DNA from: Tsuneonella mangrovi
Lineage (GTDB): Bacteria > Pseudomonadota > Alphaproteobacteria > Sphingomonadales > Sphingomonadaceae
Direction: 5' to 3'
Assembly (NCBI RefSeq): GCF_002269345.1
Contig: NZ_CP022889.1
Coordinates: 2,274,501 to 2,338,500, forward strand
Length of the DNA stretch: 64,000 nucleotides
Below are positions 16,649 to 26,143 of this stretch, in pieces. Both the position numbers and the translations under genes were made by a program. Below the pieces are notes generated by a model, which was given only the letters and a program-made list of their open reading frames with translations, ran no database searches and was not told the DNA's origin. Position 1 is the first letter of the stretch. Every line of letters begins with the position of its first letter.

Positions 16649-17793
16649 TGCCGACCCGAAGCACCGCCGGAACTCGCCGCGGCCAGCCGCTGGGCGTCTT
16701 GCTGGCGCTCATCGTCGGTTGGGCCGCCATTCGGGTCGTGACGTGGCAATCGCCGTTCCCGATCCTCGCTCCGCTCAAGGCCTACGACGCCCCGATTGCT
16801 CATGCCAATCGGTCGACTGACGAGAGCACACCGGTTTCGGCGCCTGTCCTGGGTGCTGCTGCGGATACTCCGGCGGCCCCTCTCGCACCCGGATGGTCCA
16901 CGCGCGCGCTGCCTGCATCAGTTCCCGGGGCGCTTTTGCCTGCTTCCACCGGTGACACGACAAACCGCGACTCCACGAGTACGGCAGCAGCCCAACAGCT
17001 GCTGTTCATGGCCGGGATGGCCTATGTCCCGGTTCCGCCAGAGCTGTCCTCGGCGCTCGCCAGCGCGAGCCGGTCGGCCAATCCGGGCAAAGCCCGCCAG
17101 GCTCCGCAAAGGGGGTTGTCCGGCAACCCCGCGCTCGACCGATGGCGGCTCGATGCGTGGTCGTACTATCGTGCCGGCAGCGGGGTTCCGCCAGTGGTTG
17201 CAGGCGCGCCATACCCTGCGACCTACGGTGGCAGCCAGGCCGGCGCGGTGCTGCATTACACGATCGATGGCAGCGCGCGGCGGCCGGAGCTCTACTTGCG
17301 CGCGACTGCAACGCCCGATCAGCCGCGCCAGTCCGAGGTGGCGATCGGGTTCGGCGCGCGACCGCTCGCGAAAGTGCCGCTTCGGGCGCAAGCCGAGCTG
17401 CGCGCCTTCAACCAGTCGGGTCGCACCGAACTGCGCCCTGCCGTTGCTGCTGTAACCGAGATCGCGCCGGTCAAGATTCCGCTGGAATTTGTCGGTGAGG
17501 GCTACGCCCAGGCCGGCTATGTCGCGGGCAGCTTTGCGACCGGTTTCGTCGATGGGCAGCTGCGTATCGAACGACCGGTGATCACAGGCGATGCGGCTCG
17601 CTTCCGGCTCGGTGGCGGCGCGTGGGGCGGGGGCCAGAAAGGCGCTGCTCGGCTCGATGTCGGACCATCGGCTACGCTCGATTTGAGCGGCGGCCCGGTT
17701 CCATTGAGGCTCTCCGCGGACTATCGGATTCGAGCTGCGGGCGATGCGATGCCGAAATCGGGAGTTGCGATCACGCTTTCATCGGGATTTTAG
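16645..17793 (+). CDS. Membrane-anchored protein resembling the NfrA C-terminal domain
   Basis: The 382-residue protein starts with its ATG inside the stop of the NfrB-like gene. A basic N terminus and one hydrophobic segment (about 18-35, ending RVVTWQSPFPI) suggest a membrane anchor. A Pro/Ala/Ser/Thr-rich stretch of about 90 residues follows. From about 150 onward is a beta-rich region with LDRWRLDAWSYYRAGSG, VGEGYAQAGYVAGSF, GGGAWGGGQKGAARLDVGP and PLRLSADYRIRAAGDA. I recognise these phrases as similar to the C-terminal domain of NfrA, the outer-membrane partner of NfrB, but from memory only. The TPR part of full-length NfrA is absent. An alternative is an unrelated outer-membrane beta-barrel fragment. 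Confidence 0.6.
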   Translation: MMPTRSTAGTRRGQPLGVLLALIVGWAAIRVVTWQSPFPILAPLKAYDAPIAHANRSTDESTPVSAPVLGAAADTPAAPLAPGWSTRALPASVPGALLPASTGDTTNRDSTSTAAAQQLLFMAGMAYVPVPPELSSALASASRSANPGKARQAPQRGLSGNPALDRWRLDAWSYYRAGSGVPPVVAGAPYPATYGGSQAGAVLHYTIDGSARRPELYLRATATPDQPRQSEVAIGFGARPLAKVPLRAQAELRAFNQSGRTELRPAVAAVTEIAPVKIPLEFVGEGYAQAGYVAGSFATGFVDGQLRIERPVITGDAARFRLGGGAWGGGQKGAARLDVGPSATLDLSGGPVPLRLSADYRIRAAGDAMPKSGVAITLSSGF

Positions 17794-17839
17794 GATGGCA
17801 CGCCTTCCAAGTTCGATCTGCTTAGTTTAGGGATCGCTA

Positions 17840-18757
17840 ATGGACGTCTATCTCCCGATCGCAAACTTGTCGGTCAACGGGGCTGTGATCGTCCTGCTCG
17901 GCGCGATGACCGGCATCCTGTCCGGCCTGTTCGGGGTCGGTGGCGGTTTCCTGACGACCCCGCTGATGATCTTCTACGGCATTCCCCCGACTGTCGCAGC
18001 GGCCTCGGCCACCACCCAGGTGACCGGGGCCAGCGTTTCGGGCGTGATCGCACACAGCCGTAGGGGCGGGGTCGATTACCAGATGGGCGCCGTAACGGTC
18101 GTGGGCGGTATTCTTGGCGCCGGGATAGGCGCGTTGCTGTTCAACTTCCTCGAATCGATCGGCCAGATCGATACCGCGATCAGCGTGCTTTATGTTGTAC
18201 TGTTGGGGACGATCGGCGTGATCATGGCGCGCGAATCGTGGACCGCTATCCGCGCCAGTCGATCGGGCGAGAGCCGTCCGCGCGCGGCCAAGCGCCGCCA
18301 TCACCCGCTGGTCGCCAGCCTGCCACTGCGCTGGCGGTTCTATCGTTCGGGGCTCTACATATCGCCGCTGGCACCGCTGCTGCTGGGGATGTTCGTAGGT
18401 ATCCTGACGATGCTGATGGGCGTGGGCGGCGGGTTCATCCTGGTGCCCGCAATGCTCTACATCCTCGGCATGAGCGCGGGGGTGGTGGTCGGCACCAGCC
18501 TGTTCAACGTGATGTTCGTGACAATGGTCTCGACCATGATGCACGCGCTCACGACCAAGGCGGTCGATCTCGTGCTCGCGGCGCTACTGCTGCTCGGTTC
18601 GGTCACCGGCGCGCAACTCGGTTCGATGCTGGCGCAGAAGGCCAAGCCCGAATCGCTGCGCTTCATCCTTGCCGCGATCGTCCTGCTGATCGCGCTGCGG
18701 ATGCTCTACGGCCTCAGTGTCCGGCCGGACGAGATCTATACGGTGATCCCGCTGTGA
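17840..18757 (+). CDS. TauE/SafE family sulfite/sulfonate exporter-like permease
   Basis: The 305-residue integral membrane protein has the two repeated family motifs, GILSGLFGVGGGFLTTPLM near residue 25 and ILTMLMGVGGGFILVPAML near residue 195. They are separated by a cytoplasmic loop rich in Arg/Ser (about 130-160). Eight or so helices are expected. TauE/SafE (TSUP) proteins move small sulfur-containing or organic anions out of or into the cell; the substrate cannot be read from the sequence. The following gene overlaps it (GTGA) and encodes the TIGR02186 protein that commonly accompanies these permeases, so the two probably work together. Confidence 0.92.
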   Translation: MDVYLPIANLSVNGAVIVLLGAMTGILSGLFGVGGGFLTTPLMIFYGIPPTVAAASATTQVTGASVSGVIAHSRRGGVDYQMGAVTVVGGILGAGIGALLFNFLESIGQIDTAISVLYVVLLGTIGVIMARESWTAIRASRSGESRPRAAKRRHHPLVASLPLRWRFYRSGLYISPLAPLLLGMFVGILTMLMGVGGGFILVPAMLYILGMSAGVVVGTSLFNVMFVTMVSTMMHALTTKAVDLVLAALLLLGSVTGAQLGSMLAQKAKPESLRFILAAIVLLIALRMLYGLSVRPDEIYTVIPL

Positions 18758-19512
18758 GGGTGCGGCTGGCCTTCCTGCTGGCGGCGTTTTTCCTGCTGAC
18801 CGGTGCGCGCGACCCGATCCTGGTGCCCGAGGTCAGCCAGCACGATATCCAGGTCCGGCAAGGCTTTACCGGCACGAACCTGTTGCTGTTCGGCGCGATT
18901 CTCGATCCGGCAGGCGCGCGCAACACCGGCGGTTACGACATCGTGGTTGTCCTCAAGGGCCCGACCGAAGCCGTGCGGGTGCGTGAGAAGAAGCGCGTGG
19001 GCGGCATCTGGGTCAACGCGGACAGCACCGATTTCCGCTCTGCGCCGTCGTATTTCGCGGTCGCCTCCTCGCGTCCGATCAAGGACATCGTCGATCCGCG
19101 AACTGCGGCGATCTACGAACTGGGGACGAACTATATCCAGCTTTCGCCGTCGGGTTCGATCGATCCCAAGGAGCAGGCCCGGTTCAATTCGGGGCTGGTC
19201 GCTTTGAAGCGCCAGGAAGGGCTCTACAAGGAAGAAGACCACGGCGTGAAGCTGAGCGAAGGGGTGCTCTACCAGGCCCGCCTGTCGCTGCCTTCGAGCG
19301 TCCAGACCGGCACCTATACCGCTGAAACCTTTGCTATAACCAATGGACGGGTAGTTGCCTCGGCGATCGCCAATGTCGACGTGCGCAAGGTCGGTTTCGA
19401 ACGCTTTATCGAGCTGTTCGCGCAGATCTGGCCGTTCTCCTACGGCCTGTTGGCGGTGGCGATCTCGGTCGGGATGGGCTGGATGGCCGGTCGGCTGCTC
19501 GCGATAGGATAA
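18754..19512 (+). CDS. TIGR02186 family protein, partner of the TauE/SafE permease
   Basis: The 252-residue protein starts at the GTG at 18754, inside the stop of the permease gene. It has a signal peptide (VRVRLAFLLAAFFLLTGARD), a beta-rich extracytoplasmic domain with VPEVSQHDIQVRQGFTGTN and DIVVVLKGP, and a single C-terminal membrane helix (about 225-248). This is the TIGR02186 layout, a family of unknown function almost always encoded next to TauE/SafE permeases. It is probably a periplasm-facing, membrane-anchored partner of the transporter. Confidence 0.85.
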   Translation: MRVRLAFLLAAFFLLTGARDPILVPEVSQHDIQVRQGFTGTNLLLFGAILDPAGARNTGGYDIVVVLKGPTEAVRVREKKRVGGIWVNADSTDFRSAPSYFAVASSRPIKDIVDPRTAAIYELGTNYIQLSPSGSIDPKEQARFNSGLVALKRQEGLYKEEDHGVKLSEGVLYQARLSLPSSVQTGTYTAETFAITNGRVVASAIANVDVRKVGFERFIELFAQIWPFSYGLLAVAISVGMGWMAGRLLAIG

Positions 19513-19595
19513 TCGAGCTTTCAAACCGTTGACGCGATTTTAACCGCGCAAAGCCTAGGTTCCCCGCAGAATTCTAACGGGGGAATGGGTCCGCA

Positions 19596-21275
19596 ATGAC
19601 CGACATGGGAAACCAGAACTTCGACAAGGCCGCACCGGTCGCTGGCACCGGTAGTTCGGGCAACGCGAGCGACAATGCCATGCAGCCGATCGGCGTGGTG
19701 CTCGAGATCGCCGGTTCGGGCTCGCAGATCGCGCTCGATATCCAGCGGATCAACGAATGCATGGGGGACGACGATCCCTCGATCGCGCTTGCCGGGCAGG
19801 TGGGTAGCCAGGTCAAGATCCGGGTTGGCGATTCGTGGCTGCTCGCGAGCGTTCGCAACCAGCGGCAGGATCGCCGCCAGGGTGGCGGGATCATCGCCAA
19901 TATCGACTTCCTCGGCGAAGGGATGGAAGAAAAGGTGACCGGGCGGATCCACTCGTTCCGCCGCGGCGTCACCCGCTATCCGGTGCCGGGCGCACTGATC
20001 TATCCGGCGACCACCGCCGACTTGCGCCAGATTTATGCCTCCGACGGGCGCAGCTCGATCCAGATCGGCACCGTCTATCCGACCAAGGATATCCGCGCCG
20101 GGCTCTATATCGATGCGATGCTGGGCAAGCACTTCGCGCTGCTGGGATCGACCGGTACCGGTAAGTCGACCAGCGCTGCGCTGATCCTCCACCGGATCTG
20201 CGAAGCAGCGCCCGACGGCCACATCGTCATGATCGACCCGCACGGCGAATATTCCGCCGCGTTCAAGGACACCGGGCTGATCCTCGACGTCAGCAACCTG
20301 CAGATGCCGTACTGGCTGATGAACTTCGAGGAGCACTGCGAAGTGCTGCTGACCAGCACCGGCAACGATCGGCAAACCGATTCCGATATTCTCGCCAAGT
20401 GCCTGCTGCGCTCGCGTGCGAAGAACCGGCTGGCCGAAACGATGGGCAAGATCACTGTCGATTCGCCGATCCCCTACCTCCTTTCGGACCTCGCCAACGA
20501 GATCCAGAACGAGATGGGCAAGCTCGATAAGTCGACCAACTCCGCGCCGTACATGCGGCTCAAGACCAAGCTCGACGAGCTCAAGGCCGATCCGCGCTAC
20601 CAGTTCATGTTCTCCGGCATGCTGGTGGGCGATACGATGGCCGATTTCCTCGGCCGCATTTTCCGTATGCCGGGCGAGGGCAGGCCGATCTCGATCATCG
20701 ACGTGTCGGGCGTGCCGTCGGACATCACCAGCACGGTGGTTGCGGTGCTCAGCCGACTGGTGTTCGACTTCGCGATCTGGGGCCGCGAGGAAAAGACGCG
20801 CCCCGTGCTGTTCGTCTGTGAAGAGGCGCACCGCTACGTGCCGAGCGAGAAGAACGCCGACAATTCCAGCGTCGGCCGCATCCTCAGCCGTATCGCCAAG
20901 GAAGGTCGTAAGTACGGTATCTCGCTGGGCCTCATTACCCAGCGTCCGTCGGACCTTGCCGAAGGCGTGCTGTCGCAGTGCGGCACGATCATTTCGATGC
21001 GTCTCAACAACGACCGCGACCAGGCGTTCGTGAAGGCGGCGATGCCCGAAGGCGCGCGCGGCTTCCTCGATTCGATCCCGGCGCTGCGCAACCGCGAATG
21101 CATCATCTGCGGCGAGGGTGTCGCAATCCCGATCCGAGTGGCGTTCGACAACCTCGAAGAGAACAAGCGCCCGGCGTCGGAAGACCCGAGCTTCGTCGAA
21201 CTTTGGCGCGAGTCCGGCGGCGAGGAAGAGCGCGTCCACCGCATCGTCCAGCGCTGGCGTTCGCAGGGAACGTAA
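19596..21275 (+). CDS. HerA/DUF87-type ATPase
   Basis: The 559-residue protein has an N-terminal HAS-barrel-like region (about 25-140) followed by a RecA-fold FtsK/HerA ATPase. Walker A is LGSTGTGKSTSA (about 183-194), and IDPHGEYSAAF and Walker B VLFVCEEAHRYVP (about 402-414) are visible. An arginine-rich sensor region contains GRILSRIAKEGRKYGISLGL and ITQRPSDL. HerA proteins form hexameric DNA translocases; in archaea they work with the NurA nuclease in end resection. No nurA-like gene is adjacent, and the role of bacterial chromosomal members is poorly defined. It begins 84 bp after the TIGR02186 gene, may share its transcript, and is convergent with queE. Confidence 0.9.
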   Translation: MTDMGNQNFDKAAPVAGTGSSGNASDNAMQPIGVVLEIAGSGSQIALDIQRINECMGDDDPSIALAGQVGSQVKIRVGDSWLLASVRNQRQDRRQGGGIIANIDFLGEGMEEKVTGRIHSFRRGVTRYPVPGALIYPATTADLRQIYASDGRSSIQIGTVYPTKDIRAGLYIDAMLGKHFALLGSTGTGKSTSAALILHRICEAAPDGHIVMIDPHGEYSAAFKDTGLILDVSNLQMPYWLMNFEEHCEVLLTSTGNDRQTDSDILAKCLLRSRAKNRLAETMGKITVDSPIPYLLSDLANEIQNEMGKLDKSTNSAPYMRLKTKLDELKADPRYQFMFSGMLVGDTMADFLGRIFRMPGEGRPISIIDVSGVPSDITSTVVAVLSRLVFDFAIWGREEKTRPVLFVCEEAHRYVPSEKNADNSSVGRILSRIAKEGRKYGISLGLITQRPSDLAEGVLSQCGTIISMRLNNDRDQAFVKAAMPEGARGFLDSIPALRNRECIICGEGVAIPIRVAFDNLEENKRPASEDPSFVELWRESGGEEERVHRIVQRWRSQGT

Positions 21276-21325
21276 TTGGTTTTGCGCGCGCCCATCCGGG
21301 CGAGCGTCCTCGGTGCTGTTCCCTT

Positions 21326-21346
21326 CCCCCGGATCAAGTCCGGGGT
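21326..21346. repeat. REP-like palindrome between convergent genes
   Basis: The arms CCCCGGA (21327-21333) and TCCGGGG (21339-21345) flank TCAAG in the gap between the HerA-like gene and queE. The core CCCCGGATCAAGTCCGGGG is a familiar dispersed palindrome of sphingomonad and other alphaproteobacterial genomes, usually found between genes. It may also act as a bidirectional transcription end. Only one copy was noticed in this window. Confidence 0.6.
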
Positions 21347-21407
21347 GCGGGGCACCTGCGGGCAGCCGGTCGGCCTTGCGGTCTGCTGGTCGCAGCCCGA
21401 TCTCCAG

Positions 21408-22142
21408 CTACGTTCCGCGTGTATCGCCGTAGAGGTGAATGTGGAGCCGGTCGCTCATGCGGAAGCCGTGCCCCACACATAGCGGGGCGAGCCACTGCTC
21501 GCGTTCGTGCAAGGTCGCGCTGTCGGTGCCTTCGGGCATTAGGAAAATCCGCAACGGGTTCATGTGATAGCTGCGCGCCAGCGCCAGCACTTCATCGACG
21601 TCGCTTGGCGCGGCGATCACGAATTTGAGGAACGCACGCGGTTCGCTCGCCCAGTGGTGCAGCCGCTCGGGGATCAACGCGAGCTCTGCCGGATTGCCGC
21701 TGTGCGCCAGTTTGGGGCTGACGTTGTATTGATCGACATGGACATCGAGCCGCGCGGGCGGGGCGACGGTGCCATTGGTCTCGATCTCGACCGTGTGATC
21801 GGGCAGCAGCGCGACGAGCTCGGCCAGTGCGCCCGCCTGCAGCAATGGCTCCCCGCCGGTGATGACCAGCCGTCGCGGTGTGAACGCGGCAATCCGCTCG
21901 GCGACTTCAGCCACCTCCAGCGTCACCTGGTTGGCCTTGCGTGCGAAGTCCACGCCGTCGCGGTGCGGGCGATTGTCGCCCTCGAATCGCCAGGTGTAGG
22001 CGGTGTCGCACCACTCGCAGGCAAGGTTGCAGCGGCTGAGCCGCACGAAAGTGCACGGCTGCCCCGCGCTTGGTCCTTCGCCTTGCAGAGAGGCAAATAC
22101 CTCCGGCTCGCCCGGAGCCTGCGTGGCGAGGACTAGCGGCAC
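21408..22142 (-). CDS. queE: 7-carboxy-7-deazaguanine synthase (radical SAM)
   Basis: The 244-residue enzyme starts at a GTG (22142), one base after the valS stop. It contracts 6-carboxy-tetrahydropterin to the deazaguanine ring in queuosine synthesis. The radical SAM cluster motif is CNLACEWC (CxxxCxxC), preceded by the family hallmark FASLQGEGPSAGQPCTFVR and followed by CDTAYTW. ITGGEPLLQ is the SAM-binding GGE motif. The reading frame extends upstream inside valS, but that Arg/Ser/Pro-rich extension is antisense-type noise and the family begins near this GTG. It is convergent with the HerA-like gene and probably cotranscribed behind valS. No other que gene is present in the window. Confidence 0.95.
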   Translation of the reverse strand: MPLVLATQAPGEPEVFASLQGEGPSAGQPCTFVRLSRCNLACEWCDTAYTWRFEGDNRPHRDGVDFARKANQVTLEVAEVAERIAAFTPRRLVITGGEPLLQAGALAELVALLPDHTVEIETNGTVAPPARLDVHVDQYNVSPKLAHSGNPAELALIPERLHHWASEPRAFLKFVIAAPSDVDEVLALARSYHMNPLRIFLMPEGTDSATLHEREQWLAPLCVGHGFRMSDRLHIHLYGDTRGT

Positions 22143-22143
22143 C

Positions 22144-24918
22144 TCATCCAAGCCGCGCCAGCGCCGCCTTAAGCCGTTCGGCCTCCGCGCTGTGGTGCGC
22201 GTGGTCGGCGCGGGCCTTTTCGACCGCTTCGGGCTTGGCGCGTTCGATGAAGTTCGCGTTGTTGAGTCGCCCTTCGAGCGACTTGGCTTCCTTCTCCGAC
22301 GCGGCGAGCGCCTTTTCGAGACGGGCCTTTTCGGCATCGAGATCGATCACGCCTTCGAGTTGTAGGGCGATCGTGGTGTCGCCGACTACAATTTGAACAC
22401 CCCCACTTGTCACGGCTTGAGCGCTTCGAGTCTCGACCAGGTCAATTCGCGCCATCTTGCTGATGTCATGCCAGTTTCTCATGACAAGCCTCGCGGACTC
22501 GCCGCTCTCTGGGAGGATTCGACATTCCATTCGCTTGCCGGGCGGAATGTTCATTTCATTCCGAGTTGATCGTACTTGCCTGACGGCCTCGATAATTAGT
22601 TCTACTTCGGCTTTCGCCGCCGGATCGGCTGCCGCCTCCAGTTCCGGCCACTTGGCGACGATCAGGTCATAGGGCCGCGCGCCTTGCGCATGCCACAGTT
22701 CCTCGGTGATGAACGGCATGAACGGGTGCAGCATCACCAGGATCTGGTCGAGCGTCCACCCGGCGACCGCCTTGGTCTCGTCGTCGATCGAACCTTTGAT
22801 CAGCTCGAGGTACCAGTCGCAGAAGGTGTCCCACACGAAGTGGTAGATCGCGTTGGCGGCGGCGTCGAAGCGCAGTTCGGCCATCGCCTTGTCGATCGCG
22901 GCGAGCGTATCGGCGACTTCGCCGATAATCCACTTGTTGACCGCCGAAGTCGCAGCGGGCGGAGCGATCGACTGCGATGCACCGATCCCGTTCGCCTGGC
23001 AGAACCGCGTGGCATTCCAGAGCTTTGTCGCGAAGTTGCGGTATCCCTCGACCCGCTTCTCGTCCATCTTGATGTCGCGGCCCTGGCTTTCCATCGCCGC
23101 CATGAAGAAGCGCAGCGCATCGGCGCCATACTTGTCGATCAGGCCCAGCGGATCGACCACGTTGCCCTTCGACTTCGACATCTTGCTGCCGTCGTCGGCG
23201 CGCACGAGGCCGTGGAGATAGAGCCGCGGCCACGGCACTTCGCCCATGAAGTGCATCCCCTGCATCATCATCCGCGCATCCCAGAAGAACAGGATGTCGA
23301 AGCCTGAGATCAGCAGGCTGTTGGGATAGTGGCGCTTGAGCAGCTCGGTCTCGTCGGGCCAGCCGAGCGTTGCGAACGGCCACAGAGCGGAGGAAAACCA
23401 CGTATCGAGCACGTCCTCGTCGCGCTTGAGTTCGACACCGGCACCGGCTTGCGCCTGCGCTTCCTTTTCGCTCTCGGCGACGTAGATCGCCCCGTCCGGC
23501 CCATACCACGCCGGGATCCGGTGGCCCCACCACAGCTGGCGGCTGACGCACCACGGCTGGATGTTCTCCATCCAGTTGAAGAAGGTCTTTTCCCAGGTCT
23601 TGGGGACGATCTCGATCCGCCCGTCGCGCACCGCCTGCATCGGGCCCTGTGCCAGCTTTTCGGCATCGACATACCACTGGTCGGTCAGCATCGGCTCGAT
23701 CACCACGCCGCCGCGGTCGCCGAACGGCTGCATGATGGTCTTGTCCTCGACCATGATCATCAGGCCTTCGGCGTCGATGTCGGCCACCACCCGCAGCCTC
23801 GCCTCGTAGCGGTCGAGACCGCGATATTCGTCGGGCACGAGGTTCATCGTGTCGATTTCGGCAGCGGTCGCGGTTGCTTCCCCGCGTGCGATGGCGAGCG
23901 CTTTGGCGGCTTCCTCCGCATAGGGCGCGCCATCGGTCCGCATCGCCGCGACTTCGTCCATCAGCCGGTACATCGGGATGCCATTGCGCTGCGCCACGCC
24001 ATAGTCGTTCTCGTCATGTGCACCGGTGATCTTCACCGCGCCCGAGCCGAAATCGGGATCGGGGTAGTCGTCGGTGATGATCGGGATCAGGCGGCGGTGC
24101 TCCTTCGGCCCCACCGGGATCTCGCACAGCTTGCCGACGATCGGCGCGTAGCGTGCATCACCGGGATGCACTGCAACCGCACCATCGCCCAGCATCGTTT
24201 CGGGCCGGGTGGTGGCGATCGAGATGTAGTCGCGCTCTTCCTCGAGCACGACGTTACCGTCCTCGTCGCGTTCGACGTAGGTGTAGGTTTCGCCGCCCGC
24301 GAGCGGATACTTGAAGTGCCACATGTGGCCCTGCACTTCGCGCGCCTCGACCTCGAGGTCGCTGATCGCGGTCTTCAATGCCGGGTCCCAGTTCACCAGT
24401 CGCTTGTCGCGATAGATCAGGCCCTGATTGTAGAGGTCGACGAACACCTTGAGCACTGCCTTGGTGAAGTGCGGGTCCATCGTGAACTGCTCGCGGCTCC
24501 AGTCCATCGAACAGCCCAGGCGGCGCAGCTGGCGGGTGATCGTGCCGCCGCTCTCCGCCTTCCATTCCCACACCTTGTCGACGAACGCTTCGCGCGAATA
24601 GTTGGTGCGCTTGTCCTGGGCGAGCTCCATCTGCCGCTCGACCACCATCTGCGTGGCGATGCCCGCATGGTCGGTGCCGACCACCCACAGCGCATCCTTG
24701 CCGCGCAGCCGCTCGTAACGGATCACCACGTCCTGCAGCGTGTTGTCGAGCGCGTGCCCGATATGGAGGCTGCCGGTCACGTTGGGCGGCGGGTTGACGA
24801 TCGTGAACGGTTCCGCGTCAGGGCGCTCGGGACGGAAGGCCCCGGACTGCTCCCAGTGGCGGTACCAGCGCGCCTCTATGGCGGAAGGATCGAAAGTCTT
24901 GGCAAGTTCACTCGTCAT
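22144..24918 (-). CDS. valS: Valyl-tRNA synthetase
   Basis: The 924-residue class I synthetase charges tRNA-Val. HIGH (residues 52-55, in [13 protein letters not shown]) and KMSKS (in [11 protein letters not shown]) are both present, with the editing (CP1) domain between them, the anticodon-binding domain near 650-800 and the Val-specific C-terminal coiled coil (about 850-924). The start at 24918 ([18 protein letters not shown]) fits the family. A stretch encoding about residues 768-845 (bases 22385-22615) uses AGG, AGA, CTA, GTA, ATT and CAA codons that are otherwise rare here, and its GC is near 54% by hand count against about 64% nearby. The protein there remains in frame and keeps the conserved [10 protein letters not shown]. 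Confidence 0.97.
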   Translation of the reverse strand: MTSELAKTFDPSAIEARWYRHWEQSGAFRPERPDAEPFTIVNPPPNVTGSLHIGHALDNTLQDVVIRYERLRGKDALWVVGTDHAGIATQMVVERQMELAQDKRTNYSREAFVDKVWEWKAESGGTITRQLRRLGCSMDWSREQFTMDPHFTKAVLKVFVDLYNQGLIYRDKRLVNWDPALKTAISDLEVEAREVQGHMWHFKYPLAGGETYTYVERDEDGNVVLEEERDYISIATTRPETMLGDGAVAVHPGDARYAPIVGKLCEIPVGPKEHRRLIPIITDDYPDPDFGSGAVKITGAHDENDYGVAQRNGIPMYRLMDEVAAMRTDGAPYAEEAAKALAIARGEATATAAEIDTMNLVPDEYRGLDRYEARLRVVADIDAEGLMIMVEDKTIMQPFGDRGGVVIEPMLTDQWYVDAEKLAQGPMQAVRDGRIEIVPKTWEKTFFNWMENIQPWCVSRQLWWGHRIPAWYGPDGAIYVAESEKEAQAQAGAGVELKRDEDVLDTWFSSALWPFATLGWPDETELLKRHYPNSLLISGFDILFFWDARMMMQGMHFMGEVPWPRLYLHGLVRADDGSKMSKSKGNVVDPLGLIDKYGADALRFFMAAMESQGRDIKMDEKRVEGYRNFATKLWNATRFCQANGIGASQSIAPPAATSAVNKWIIGEVADTLAAIDKAMAELRFDAAANAIYHFVWDTFCDWYLELIKGSIDDETKAVAGWTLDQILVMLHPFMPFITEELWHAQGARPYDLIVAKWPELEAAADPAAKAEVELIIEAVRQVRSTRNEMNIPPGKRMECRILPESGESARLVMRNWHDISKMARIDLVETRSAQAVTSGGVQIVVGDTTIALQLEGVIDLDAEKARLEKALAASEKEAKSLEGRLNNANFIERAKPEAVEKARADHAHHSAEAERLKAALARLG

Positions 24919-25033
24919 CGTGGCAGCGCCTTTGCCAGCGCCTGCCGCCGGGTGCAACGCCTGCTTTTCGCCGTTGTGACGGGGCATTGCCGCGCTTGTC
25001 GCGCCGCCGATTTGCCCTCATACGCGTATCCAC

Positions 25034-26143
25034 ATGAACGACGGGGCAGAATTTTCCATCGAGGAGGGCGAGCGCGGCCAACGGCTGGTGCTGCGCGGCG
25101 CCTACCTTGTCTCGACGATCGGCGCGATCGACCAGGACCTGCGCGCGCTGGTCGGGCCGTATGCGGCGATCGACCTGTCGGGGGTCGAGGAAATCGACAC
25201 TGTCGGCGCGTGGGTGGTGATGGACCTCGCTCGGGTGACCAGCAGCGAAGTCGTTGGTGCGAGCAACCGCGCCAAGCGCTTGATGGGCGCATTGCATGGC
25301 ATTGCCGAAGAAGCGAAAGAACTGCCCGAGCAGCCGCCGTTCTTCCAGCAGGTGTTCGCCACCGTGGGCGAAAAGGTGTTCGCGGGGTTCGACGGGGTGC
25401 TTTACGCCCTCTCGTTCCTCGGCGGGTTCGTGATGGCGATGGGTTCTTTGCTCCGCCATCCCAGCCGTTTCCGGGTGACCGCGCTGGTTCGCCAGTTCGA
25501 GCTTGTCGGGGTCAACGCACTCGGGATCATCGGCCTGATGAGCTTCCTCATCGGGATCGTCATTGCGCAGCAGGGGGCAGTGCAGCTCGAGCAATTCGGC
25601 GCCGAATCGCTCACCGTAAACCTCGTCGGGCGGATTACCCTGCGCGAGCTGGGCGTGCTGATGACCGCGATCATGGTCGCGGGCCGCTCCGGCTCGGCGT
25701 TTGCCGCACAGCTCGGCACGATGAAGCTGACCGAAGAGATCGACGCGATGCGCACGATCGGCATTTCGCCGATGGAAGCGCTGATCGTCCCGCGGGTCAT
25801 GGCGGTAACGCTGATGATGGTCCTGCTGGGCTTTTATTCGTCGGTCGTCGCGATCATTGGCGGGGCGACCGTGTCCGACGTCTCGCTGGGCATGCCGTTC
25901 ACCACTTTCCTGATACGAATCAAGGAAGTGGTGCCGATCACCGATTTCTATGTCGGGATGATCAAGGCACCGGTGTTCGGCCTGATCGTGGGGCTGACGG
26001 GCTGCTTCCAGGGGATGCAGGTCGAGGGCAACTCCGAAGACGTCGGCCGCCGCACGACCAAGGCGGTGGTGATTGGCATCTTCGTGGTGATCGTGCTCGA
26101 TGCGTTCTTCGCGGTGTTCTTCACCCAGATCGGGTGGTCGTGA
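25034..26143 (+). CDS. mlaE: MlaE-type lipid ABC permease with N-terminal STAS-like domain
   Basis: The 369-residue protein couples a STAS/MlaB-like domain (residues about 1-105; IDLSGVEEIDTVGAWVVMDL) to an MlaE permease with five or six helices. The family region includes LVRQFELVGVNALGIIGLMSFLIG, the EQ-loop-like FGAESLTVNLVGRITLRELG, TEEIDAMRTIGISPMEALIVPRV and KAPVFGLIVGLTGCFQG. It should form the membrane pore of an MCE lipid transporter between the inner and outer membranes. In E. coli, MlaB is a separate protein, so the fused STAS domain replaces it. The stop overlaps the ATPase start (ATGA). It is divergent from valS. Confidence 0.94.
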   Translation: MNDGAEFSIEEGERGQRLVLRGAYLVSTIGAIDQDLRALVGPYAAIDLSGVEEIDTVGAWVVMDLARVTSSEVVGASNRAKRLMGALHGIAEEAKELPEQPPFFQQVFATVGEKVFAGFDGVLYALSFLGGFVMAMGSLLRHPSRFRVTALVRQFELVGVNALGIIGLMSFLIGIVIAQQGAVQLEQFGAESLTVNLVGRITLRELGVLMTAIMVAGRSGSAFAAQLGTMKLTEEIDAMRTIGISPMEALIVPRVMAVTLMMVLLGFYSSVVAIIGGATVSDVSLGMPFTTFLIRIKEVVPITDFYVGMIKAPVFGLIVGLTGCFQGMQVEGNSEDVGRRTTKAVVIGIFVVIVLDAFFAVFFTQIGWS

